DNA of 21,012 bases, from positions 1 to 21,012 of the forward strand of contig JBELJQ010000028.1 in assembly GCA_042090305.1 (NCBI GenBank), read 5' to 3'. Position numbers and translations under genes: made by a program. Below, one piece after another: positions 14,994-21,012 of this stretch (position 1 is its first letter; each line of letters begins with the position of its first letter). The stretch comes from TMED13 sp042090305 (GTDB taxonomy: Bacteria > Pseudomonadota > Alphaproteobacteria > Methylaequorales > Methylaequoraceae). The notes below the pieces were generated by a model. That model searched no databases. It was not told the origin of the DNA and saw only the letters and a program-made list of their open reading frames with translations.

Positions 14994-15215
14994 ATGAAAA
15001 GATATAGACTTTATATATTCGCTTTTTTAATGTCCTTTTGTACAAGTACATTTGTGTCTTTATTTATTATTTTACTTAAAGTGGGATTAAATAGTAATTT
15101 TTTAGTATCATGGTTCGAACGTTTTATAATAGCATGGCCGGTAGTATTTTTGTGCATTCTATTTTTTGTACCAAAGATCAATGACTTTTTAGATAAGTTA
15201 TCAAAGAAAAATTAA
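14994..15215 (+). CDS. DUF2798-like small membrane protein
   Basis: The 73-residue protein has two transmembrane helices (about 7-29 and 42-60) joined by a short loop with Gly and Asn. The ending PKINDFLDKL is that of the DUF2798 family, whose function is unknown. The start is the ATG at 14994, downstream of a 61-base spacer after the photolyase-family gene. Its TAA stop shares four bases (TTAA) with the stop of the convergent coq7 gene, so the two genes end tail to tail. Confidence 0.75.
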   Translation: MKRYRLYIFAFLMSFCTSTFVSLFIILLKVGLNSNFLVSWFERFIIAWPVVFLCILFFVPKINDFLDKLSKKN

Positions 15216-15742
15216 AACCTTTTAGATATCTTTACCGCTAGTGAAGAACCTTGCATAATAATGATTCCCCAAATTTTAGTTAAGACACCAAAATCATTAA
15301 ATTTGTCATATGCTTCATTTTTATGCTCCACTTCATCATTCATTAAATTCTTTATTAATTTATGTAAGTGCAAATGTTCTTTATCATTCTCTAAAATGTT
15401 AATTTGCTCTAAATAATGTTTTTCAACAAATTTTTCTACGTAGTAAATAGTAGTAAAAATAAATTTTTTTCCAATCAAACTTGGAACTAGTCCTGTCATA
15501 TAACCAAAAATTTTCCATAGCATTAATAGTTTACTATTATCATTTTCATCGAGTACTTTACAAATTTCTTTCAAGTGATTTTGTTCCGTTTTTAAATGTT
15601 TTTTTGCAAAATTTAAAACATCTCTATCGTTTGAAAATTTTAGAATAGCTTTATAAATAAAAACTGCACCTGTTTCTCCAGCGTGATTAGACCTAAAATG
15701 TGGAACTAAATGGGTTGGTATTAATTTACTGTGGGACTTCAT
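15212..15742 (-). CDS. coq7: 5-demethoxyubiquinol 6-hydroxylase Coq7 (di-iron)
   Basis: Coq7 hydroxylates demethoxyubiquinone, a late step of ubiquinone synthesis at the inner membrane. The 176-residue protein has all six di-iron ligands of the family. These are Glu23 (HAGETGA), Glu53 and His56 (TEQNH), Glu103 (YVEKFVEKHY), and Glu137 and His140 (DEVEH). Length is typical of the short bacterial form. A good extended -10 element (TGCTATAAT) lies 25 bases upstream of the ATG, so it probably has its own promoter. Its tail overlaps the DUF2798-like gene by four bases. Confidence 0.95.
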   Translation of the reverse strand: MKSHSKLIPTHLVPHFRSNHAGETGAVFIYKAILKFSNDRDVLNFAKKHLKTEQNHLKEICKVLDENDNSKLLMLWKIFGYMTGLVPSLIGKKFIFTTIYYVEKFVEKHYLEQINILENDKEHLHLHKLIKNLMNDEVEHKNEAYDKFNDFGVLTKIWGIIIMQGSSLAVKISKRF

Positions 15743-15766
15743 TACTTATTTGATAATTAGTTGTAT

Positions 15767-15775
15767 ATTATAGCA
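15767..15775 (-). promoter_or_regulatory. Extended -10 promoter element for coq7
   Basis: On the minus strand TGC is followed by a perfect TATAAT. With a start about seven bases downstream the coq7 leader would be near 18 bases. No good -35 is visible at 16-18 bases, which fits an extended -10 promoter. Confidence 0.5.
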
Positions 15776-15858
15776 TGATATTAATATGTAACTTATACTT
15801 AAATTAACCACATAAAATTTAGAAATCACCAGGATTAAGTGACAGCGTAATATATTTA

Positions 15859-16890
15859 CTATTGAGGGTTAATGGCTTCAAGAGCATCTCTTCGTGCTCC
15901 TTGGGACTCCACATCAGAAATATCGATTCTTCTCAACCATTTTCTAATAAGTTCCATTTCATCATCATTTAAACTATCCTCTGTTGAAAGAACTTTTTCC
16001 CAAACGAATTCAACTAAATCATATTTTTCTCTGTAAACTTCAACTTGTTCAACTTTTTTTGTAATTGACTCTGTCATTTTTTTCTCAAGAATAACACTTG
16101 CTGCATTTGCTGTAATACCAAACTGGTTACTTAATATACTTCTTAGTCTACTTTGATTTTCATTTGATATATTACCGTCAACTCTTGAGCATTCTCCTAA
16201 CATTAATCCTATTAATACAGTTTTCTCAAAAGCTTTAAGTTTATTATATGCTGTAGTTCCAGATTCAATTATTTTTATAGATTTTGCTATTTTAGCCCTA
16301 TCATTACCCTGCTTCTTAATTTCATTTATAGCCGCCGACTCAAAACCAAATTTAAGTTGTATTGTCTCAACCAGTTCTGTTTCAAATGGATCCTCTTCAT
16401 CTGAAGTTAAAATTTTCTCCCATATGAAGATAAAGAGCTGTGTAATATCACCCTCTAAAAACTTATTTTTAAGACTTTCAAAATCACCGGAATTAGGATC
16501 ATTAAGTACCTTATCTAATATTTGTGGCTCCACACTAAATTTTTGAGTAAAGATTGAAGAAATTTTTTCTTTGTAACTGGGATCTGAGCTAACCTGTTCT
16601 GAATTAGAAATTTTAAAAATAGATAAAGCTACTACACTTCTTTGAATAATTGTTAAATTTCCGTAATAAATTTTATTAGCGTTATTTACTAATTCTGAGA
16701 TCTCAGTAATGGAATCTCCTGTCCCTGCTGCATTATCATTTCCAGAGGGATTGTTTTTACTCAGATTTTCGTCTAGACTATATGATTCAATCACTCCAAG
16801 AAGCCCCAGGCTTCTCTTTAACATAGCATCGTCAATAATTATTTCATTATCAACCGTTAAAATAGCATCTAATTTAATCTTTTTAGGCAT
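15859..16890 (-). CDS. Tandem TerB-like repeat protein
   Basis: The 343-residue soluble protein has a 75-residue N-terminal region with a Gly/Asn-rich linker, then two related helical units. IIQRSVVALSIF at 81-92 aligns with FEKTVLIGLMLG at 221-232, and FIWEKILTSDEED at 155-167 aligns with FVWEKVLSTEDSL at 295-307. The offset is exactly 140 residues throughout. The second copy has the RVDGNISNENQ stretch (236-246), like the A-DG-x-x-E motif of TerB-like domains that may bind metal. The first copy has lost it. TerB relatives occur in tellurite and stress operons and in phage-defence contexts, but no other ter gene is here. It is divergent from the CBS gene. Function unknown; the TerB assignment is from motif resemblance only. 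Confidence 0.7.
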   Translation of the reverse strand: MPKKIKLDAILTVDNEIIIDDAMLKRSLGLLGVIESYSLDENLSKNNPSGNDNAAGTGDSITEISELVNNANKIYYGNLTIIQRSVVALSIFKISNSEQVSSDPSYKEKISSIFTQKFSVEPQILDKVLNDPNSGDFESLKNKFLEGDITQLFIFIWEKILTSDEEDPFETELVETIQLKFGFESAAINEIKKQGNDRAKIAKSIKIIESGTTAYNKLKAFEKTVLIGLMLGECSRVDGNISNENQSRLRSILSNQFGITANAASVILEKKMTESITKKVEQVEVYREKYDLVEFVWEKVLSTEDSLNDDEMELIRKWLRRIDISDVESQGARRDALEAINPQ

Positions 16891-17011
16891 AAATTTATTG
16901 TTTTTAAGTTATTAACGACTTATAGTTCAATAAATATAATATTGATACAAGAAAAAATTAAATAAATTATTAATCTTTTTTTGAAAAAAATAATGACAAT
17001 ATAGTATGAAT

Positions 17012-17017
17012 GGAGGA
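17012..17017 (+). promoter_or_regulatory. Strong Shine-Dalgarno sequence of the CBS gene
   Basis: GGAGGA lies five bases before the ATG at 17023. It is the best match to the 16S anti-Shine-Dalgarno in the window and fixes the start of the CBS protein. Confidence 0.75.
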
Positions 17018-17022
17018 ATATT

Positions 17023-17538
17023 ATGAAGATTTGTGAAAGACCTGAATTTAAAAACAAAAAACCCCCTTTAACATTTACAGAAAATCAAAAAGTGATAGAC
17101 GCCGTTAAATCGATGAGTAAGGATAATTATGGTTCAGTTATTATCGTAGATAATCAAAAAAAAGTTAAGGGAATTGTGACTGAGAGAGATCTAATGAGAA
17201 AGTTGCTCAATAATTCATTGAGTCCAAAAACAACAAAACTGAAAGAAATAATGACCTCTCCAGTTAAAGTTGCTGATAAAGATGACACACTCTCATCCTG
17301 GTTAAGACAAATGTCAAATGAGAGGTTTAGGCATGTCCCAGTAGTCGATAAATCAGGAAAGCTAATAAATGTTATGTCTCAAGGAGATTTTGTGTCTTAT
17401 ACTTGGCCAAATTTAGTTTACCAAGTTAAAGAGATGGCAAAAGAAAACTATTTTAAAGCAAACCAAGTTGTTTTAATTATTATTAGTTTATTGATATATA
17501 CTTTAGTTACAACTGTATTGGCCATAAAGCTCGTTTAA
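17023..17538 (+). CDS. CBS-pair protein with C-terminal membrane anchor
   Basis: Two CBS motifs fill residues about 15-130. The first includes YGSVIIVDNQKKVKGIVTERDLMRKL (broken after 25 residues by the linker) and the second RHVPVVDKSGKLINVMSQGDFV. Bateman modules of this kind bind adenosine nucleotides and sense energy state. Residues about 147-169 are a single hydrophobic helix (VVLIIISLLIYTLVTTVLAI), so the sensor should hang on the cytoplasmic face of the membrane by its C terminus. There is no fused effector domain, so it probably acts on a partner protein. It is divergent from the tandem TerB-like gene across a 132-base spacer and precedes the coiled-coil gene. Confidence 0.85.
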   Translation: MKICERPEFKNKKPPLTFTENQKVIDAVKSMSKDNYGSVIIVDNQKKVKGIVTERDLMRKLLNNSLSPKTTKLKEIMTSPVKVADKDDTLSSWLRQMSNERFRHVPVVDKSGKLINVMSQGDFVSYTWPNLVYQVKEMAKENYFKANQVVLIIISLLIYTLVTTVLAIKLV

Positions 17539-17704
17539 TAGGTGTTCAATATTTTAAATTGTTTGTTATTAAGACTAGATTTATAGACTTACACTAACAC
17601 ATTGCATATCACAACTATTGGTGAGTTAATTTTTTTTTGAATTACCTATCATTTTTAATCGAAAATCTCTAACATTGTAAATGTAAAACTAATTAGGAAA
17701 AAAA

Positions 17705-18463
17705 ATGAATGATTCAATTGTCAATGAAATTCTCACAGACTTAAATAAACCTGACAGAGAAAAAAGAGTAATAAAGGATAGTGAAAAAAAATTATTCAAT
17801 ATTGAAACAAATACTGATGCAAACATAAGGTCCCTTTCCCAAATAAAATCTAATATTGAAGAAAACCGAAATATGATTATAAGTAATTATTCATCAGCAT
17901 TGAATATTAATACAGATTTAGCAAAAAATAATACAGAAAACATATTTAAAAATAAAATATCCTTAATATCTAGAATCCTAGTAAGTGATGAAAATGAAGA
18001 GCTCTATGTTTCATTAAAGAAAGATAAAGTAAAACTTGAATACTTTAGTCACTTAATAACAATAAATGAAAAAACATTAAAAATTCTTAAACTCATTGCC
18101 GACATAAATACTCAGCTGATTAAAATAAATGAAGATATTATGAAGATTAATCAATATATAGTTGAATTTAATAAAGGGAATATTGAGTCTAATAAAGAAA
18201 TGATGAAAGGTGACTTTTCTTGTCCTAGTTTTACAGAAAATGATATTAAAAAAAATGAGGAAGAAAATATTAAAACAGCACAAGATTTAGAAAAAAAGAG
18301 TAAATCTAATCAAAATTCTATCAGAGATTTAAGCAAACAAACCACCGAAAACTCAAATTCAATATTAAAAAATAGAAATCTTATTATTCAAAGAAGGGAT
18401 TCAATAATGTCTAACAGTGATGCTATTGAAATAAATAAGTCCAAAATTTTTTATAATTTATAA
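17705..18463 (+). CDS. Asn-rich heptad coiled-coil protein of unknown function
   Basis: The 252-residue protein has no signal peptide or membrane helix and about 14% Asn (36 residues). It is nearly all predicted helix. Asn recurs every seven residues at 135, 142, 149, 156 and 163, with Leu/Ile/Met mostly three or four positions later. In the C-terminal part 202, 216, 223, 237, 244 and 251 are Asn in one register, and 206, 220, 227, 234, 241 and 248 are all Ile. The N-terminal third shows a looser version (54, 61, 75). A linker around 169-178 (GDFSCPSF) breaks the coil. Asn in a coiled-coil core favours defined trimer or dimer registers. No family is recognised, and the partner could be the CBS or ABC neighbours only by position. 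A 166-base spacer precedes it, with no clear promoter. Confidence 0.75.
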   Translation: MNDSIVNEILTDLNKPDREKRVIKDSEKKLFNIETNTDANIRSLSQIKSNIEENRNMIISNYSSALNINTDLAKNNTENIFKNKISLISRILVSDENEELYVSLKKDKVKLEYFSHLITINEKTLKILKLIADINTQLIKINEDIMKINQYIVEFNKGNIESNKEMMKGDFSCPSFTENDIKKNEEENIKTAQDLEKKSKSNQNSIRDLSKQTTENSNSILKNRNLIIQRRDSIMSNSDAIEINKSKIFYNL

Positions 18464-18489
18464 TCTATTTAAATATTTCAAAAGAAATT

Positions 18490-18506
18490 TAGTCTAATCG
18501 AGACTA
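18490..18506. repeat. Short inverted repeat upstream of the ABC transporter
   Basis: Arms TAGTCT and AGACTA flank AATCG, ending 17 bases before the ABC ATPase start and 27 bases after the coiled-coil gene stop. It could be an operator or weak hairpin. There is no T run to make it a terminator. Confidence 0.3.
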
Positions 18507-18522
18507 TGTTATTAATACACAG

Positions 18523-19434
18523 ATGAATGCAATATTAGTTAAAAACTTGAATAAATATTATGATAATGGTTTTAAAGCTCTATCAAATATTAATTTAGAA
18601 ATTAAAAAAGGTGAAATTTTCGCTCTACTCGGTCCTAATGGTGCTGGTAAGTCTACTTTAATAAATATTATTTGTGGAATAAATAAAAAAAAAGATGGTG
18701 AAATATCTGTTTTCGGGCATGACATTGAGAAAAATTATAAAATGGCAAGATCAAAGATTGGACTTGTACCTCAGGAAATTGCTACAGACTCATTTGAAAA
18801 AGTCATAGATACTCTTATATTTAGCAGAGGACTCTTTAATAAAAGAAATTCAATTCAGTACTTGGAAAAAGTTTTGAAGTCACTTGAGCTATTTGAAAAA
18901 AGAAATCAACAGATTAGAACATTATCAGGGGGAATGAAAAGAAGAGTAATGATTGCCAAAGCCATGTCTCACGAGCCTAACATTCTTTTTCTTGATGAAC
19001 CAACTGCAGGAGTAGACGTAGAGTTAAGACAATCATTGTGGAAAAATCTTTATGATTTAAAGAAAAACGGAGTAACAATCTTTCTTACAACTCATTATAT
19101 TGAAGAAGCAGAAAGACTTGCTGACAGAGTTGGTATAATTCATGAGGGCAAAATTCTTATGGTTGAAAAAAAAGATAAACTATTAGAGAAATTAGGCGAT
19201 AAAAGAGTGATTATAACAATCAATAATACTCCAAAAGATTTAAAAAAAATTATGACAAAATATAATGTTGAAAAGAAAAAGAATAAACTAATTTTTTCAT
19301 TAGACTTAAAAAATAATAAAAACTGTGTGTCTGATTTATTAAAAGATTTAATGAAAAATTCAATATCGTTTTATGATATAGAGATTAAAAAGAATAATTT
19401 AGAAGAAATATTTCTTAAGTTGATTGAGCAATGA
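18523..19434 (+). CDS. yadG: ABC-2 type exporter, ATP-binding subunit (YadG-like)
   Basis: This is the nucleotide-binding subunit that powers the membrane protein encoded next. The 303-residue protein has Walker A GPNGAGKST at 37-45, Q-loop Gln84 (LVPQE), signature LSGGMKRR at 134-141, Walker B ILFLDEPTAGVD at 154-165 and the switch His in TTHYIEEAE. The order and many local stretches (VPQE, HEPNILFLDEPTAGVD, TTHYIEEAE) closely resemble E. coli YadG. The C-terminal 80 residues are a typical DrrA-like extension. It overlaps the permease start by four bases (ATGA), so the two are co-translated. The substrate is unknown. Confidence 0.92.
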   Translation: MNAILVKNLNKYYDNGFKALSNINLEIKKGEIFALLGPNGAGKSTLINIICGINKKKDGEISVFGHDIEKNYKMARSKIGLVPQEIATDSFEKVIDTLIFSRGLFNKRNSIQYLEKVLKSLELFEKRNQQIRTLSGGMKRRVMIAKAMSHEPNILFLDEPTAGVDVELRQSLWKNLYDLKKNGVTIFLTTHYIEEAERLADRVGIIHEGKILMVEKKDKLLEKLGDKRVIITINNTPKDLKKIMTKYNVEKKKNKLIFSLDLKNNKNCVSDLLKDLMKNSISFYDIEIKKNNLEEIFLKLIEQ

Positions 19435-20192
19435 ATATAAAAGGTATTTCTGCAATTTATAAATTTGAGATGTCTCGAACATTTAGAACATTTGGTCAAA
19501 GCATTGCCTCACCTGTTCTATCTACCGCCTTATATTTTATTGTGTTTGGCTCAGCGATAGGTTCTAGAATCGAGGATATTGATGGAGTGAGCTACTCCTC
19601 ATTTATAGTTCCAGGTTTAATTATGTTAACTGTCTTAACACAAAGTCTTTCAAATGCCTCCTTTGGAATATTCTTCCCAAAATTTAGTGGTACTATTTAT
19701 GAGGTTCTATCAGCCCCTATTTCACCATTTGAAATAACCACTGGATATGTAACTGCAGCAACTACAAAATCAGTAATTGTTGGAACTATAATTTTAATTA
19801 CCTCTACATTTTTTGTAGAGTTAAATATTAAACATCCGTTTCAAATGTTTTGTTTATTAATTCTAATTAGTCTAACCTTTAGTTTATTTGGTTTTATAAT
19901 TGGTATTTGGGCAAATGACTTTCAAAGGATTCAGCTAATTCCATCATTCATTATTACTCCATTAACATTCTTGGGTGGAAGTTTTTATTCTATAAGTATG
20001 CTTCCAGAAATCTGGCAAAAAGTTTCTTATTTTAATCCAATTGTTTATTTGATAAGTGCTTTTAGATGGAGTTTTTACGGTAACGTAGAAATAGATATAT
20101 ATATATCTATAACTACCATCTTTATATTTTTATTCGCATGCCTTTTCACAATTCACTTTATTTTTAAAACAGGGTATAGAATAAAATCATAA
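19431..20192 (+). CDS. yadH: ABC-2 type exporter, permease subunit (YadH-like)
   Basis: The 253-residue integral membrane protein has about six transmembrane helices. The ABC-2 family marks include YFIVFGSAIGSRI near 36-48, FIVPGLIMLTVLT near 58-70, and the late signature PLTFLGGSFYSISMLP followed by FNPIVYLISAFRW. These match the YadH layout closely. It forms an exporter with the preceding ATPase, most likely as two copies of each subunit. Family members export lipids, polysaccharides or drugs, and nothing here tells which. The gene ends 26 bases from the convergent DoxX-like gene with no hairpin between. Confidence 0.92.
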   Translation: MNIKGISAIYKFEMSRTFRTFGQSIASPVLSTALYFIVFGSAIGSRIEDIDGVSYSSFIVPGLIMLTVLTQSLSNASFGIFFPKFSGTIYEVLSAPISPFEITTGYVTAATTKSVIVGTIILITSTFFVELNIKHPFQMFCLLILISLTFSLFGFIIGIWANDFQRIQLIPSFIITPLTFLGGSFYSISMLPEIWQKVSYFNPIVYLISAFRWSFYGNVEIDIYISITTIFIFLFACLFTIHFIFKTGYRIKS

Positions 20193-20218
20193 ATAAATCT
20201 TTTTTTGTTTCCAAATTA

Positions 20219-20641
20219 TTAACGTTTAAAGTTCTTGTTTCCATTTATAAAGAAGAAAAGACCTATAAAAAATAAGAATATTTGCTCACTAGTAAAAAGC
20301 TTCTCATTAAAAAACCAATCCATGTGTGCAAAATAAAATGCAAATATCATTATGATTATTATGGTTAAAGAGCAAACTCTTGTGATAATATTGGCTAGGT
20401 ATGACTTTGATAAGCCAGCTATAATTAGAAAAAAACCTGCAGAAACTTCTGAGATAGCTACAAAATTGGCTAGAAATGGACTAAAATTGAAATAATCTAT
20501 TAACTTCTGAGCTGGCAATGGAAATTTACTCCAACCGTGAAAAATAAAAGCTATTCCTAGTGCCAATCTTAAAAAAAAGATCGAAATGGAACTAAAGTTT
20601 ATTAGCAGATTATCAATAACCCTATTAAAAGTTCTCAACAT
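20219..20641 (-). CDS. DoxX-family membrane protein
   Basis: The 140-residue protein has four hydrophobic helices. The first contains the family mark RLALGIAFIFHGWSKF near 25-40, then the conserved SEVSAGFFLIIAGL segment near 64-77. DoxX-type proteins are small inner-membrane proteins linked to quinone or thiol redox chemistry in some organisms, but most members have no assigned role. The ATG at 20641 fits the family start. A possible link to the sulfite dehydrogenase in this window is too distant to claim. Confidence 0.85.
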   Translation of the reverse strand: MLRTFNRVIDNLLINFSSISIFFLRLALGIAFIFHGWSKFPLPAQKLIDYFNFSPFLANFVAISEVSAGFFLIIAGLSKSYLANIITRVCSLTIIIIMIFAFYFAHMDWFFNEKLFTSEQIFLFFIGLFFFINGNKNFKR

Positions 20642-20720
20642 TTAAGGATTATAACGAGTTTTGTTCTAAAGTGAAAGTAAAGAAATGGTAGCTAGATGTT
20701 TTAAACTAATCCCAAAAAAA

Positions 20721-20746
20721 AACTCGCGCCAGCTGTGACGCGAGTT
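20721..20746 (-). terminator. Strong intrinsic terminator (bidirectional)
   Basis: Arms AACTCGCG and CGCGAGTT close a ten-base loop. On the minus strand the stem is followed by nine T bases, the classic form. On the plus strand five T bases follow. It lies 28 bases past the stop of the right-edge gene and is the clearest terminator in the window. Confidence 0.9.
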
Positions 20747-20773
20747 TTTAAATTTACTAAAGTGTATTTAAGA

Positions 20774-21012
20774 TTACTTTGCAGCAGTAATCTTGTAAAT
20801 TTCACCTTCATCTACTGCAGCATAAAGAGCTCCATCAGGTCCTAATCTTAGACCTCTGAATCTTTTAGTAAGACCAGTAGGCATGTGAATTACACTTTTA
20901 ATTGACTTACCGTCTTTTGCAATGTCAACAACATCAATTCTCATACCAGAAGGTGTACCACCGAAACCAATACCCATGATTCCAACAGCCATACGACCTT
21001 CCCAGTAACCCC
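20774..21012 (-). CDS. PQQ-dependent sugar (sorbosone/glucose-type) dehydrogenase-like protein, C-terminal end only
   Basis: The gene runs off the right edge. The frame stays open from the edge (reading GYWEGR just before the Met at 20992), so that Met is internal and not the start. The visible 79 residues contain GIMGIGFGG near the start and the last propeller blade RFRGLRLGPDGALYAAVDEG-EIYKI, which is typical of the end of soluble-glucose/sorbosone dehydrogenase beta-propellers. The substrate cannot be told from the end of the protein. A strong terminator follows the stop, so this is the last gene of its transcript. Confidence 0.7.
   Translation of the reverse strand, partial: GYWEGRMAVGIMGIGFGGTPSGMRIDVVDIAKDGKSIKSVIHMPTGLTKRFRGLRLGPDGALYAAVDEGEIYKITAAK

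Noticed and set aside
17006..17026. Six-codon upstream frame (MNGGIL) overlapping the CBS gene start as ATGA
   Set aside because: The small frame contains the Shine-Dalgarno of the real gene and has no ribosome site itself. Chance is the simplest reading.
17630..17639. T run in the CBS/coiled-coil spacer as a terminator
   Set aside because: No GC-containing stem precedes the T run, so it does not form an intrinsic terminator.
17672..17684. ACATT-GTA-AATGT mini palindrome before the coiled-coil gene
   Set aside because: Five-base arms are expected by chance in DNA this rich in A and T.
20774..20992. A complete 72-residue gene starting at 20992
   Set aside because: The frame continues open to the window edge and the sequence is the end of a longer beta-propeller protein. 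The Met is internal.
1..21012. CRISPR arrays, insertion sequences, prophage or integrase genes
   Set aside because: No direct repeat array, transposase, integrase or phage gene was seen. Gene order and composition are even across the window.

Overview
The window is AT-rich (about 30% G+C by eye) and very tightly packed: almost every base is coding, genes overlap by 1-29 bases, and intergenic gaps are mostly under 170 bases. The gene content points to a streamlined alphaproteobacterium, most likely a free-living marine lineage of the SAR11/HIMB59 kind. The evidence is the tig-clpP-clpX-lon-hup-tRNA(Val-like) block, Coq7, a SoxC-type sulfite dehydrogenase and short AT-rich proteins. This lineage placement is inference, with no marker gene compared. 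TGA is used as an ordinary stop codon.

Left block (1-6964). On the minus strand a tRNA-Leu(UAG) leads directly into tig, clpP, clpX and lon, followed by hup (HU). These encode the ribosome-bound chaperone, the ClpXP and Lon proteases and a nucleoid protein. A family-5 uracil-DNA glycosylase on the plus strand sits between hup and a tRNA gene cut by the left edge. That tRNA has a valine-tRNA-like class I body but reads as anticodon UAA, one base away from the expected UAC.

Middle block (7004-12254). The minus-strand NAD(P)HX repair enzyme (NnrE-NnrD fusion) is head-to-head with a plus-strand pair: a small secreted protein coupled to biotin synthase. The two start codons are one base apart. 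Converging on bioB is a periplasmic sulfite-oxidising pair, a SoxC-like molybdopterin dehydrogenase and its monoheme cytochrome c. The dehydrogenase is divergent from a 61-residue protein and trmL, and the spacer between them carries two adjacent palindromes.

Accessory-looking block (12233-18463). It holds a cyclic-nucleotide-fold protein with a class I methyltransferase, two proteins of about 50 residues (one with a single transmembrane helix, one secreted) and a photolyase/cryptochrome-family protein in which the FAD domain comes first. It continues with a DUF2798-like membrane protein, Coq7, a protein made of two TerB-like repeats exactly 140 residues apart, a membrane-tethered CBS-pair protein and a coiled-coil protein with Asn every seven residues. 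The last three are the least explained genes in the window.

Right block (18523-21012). An ABC-2 exporter pair (YadG/YadH-like) converges on a DoxX-family membrane protein. A strong terminator then ends a beta-propeller dehydrogenase gene that runs off the right edge.
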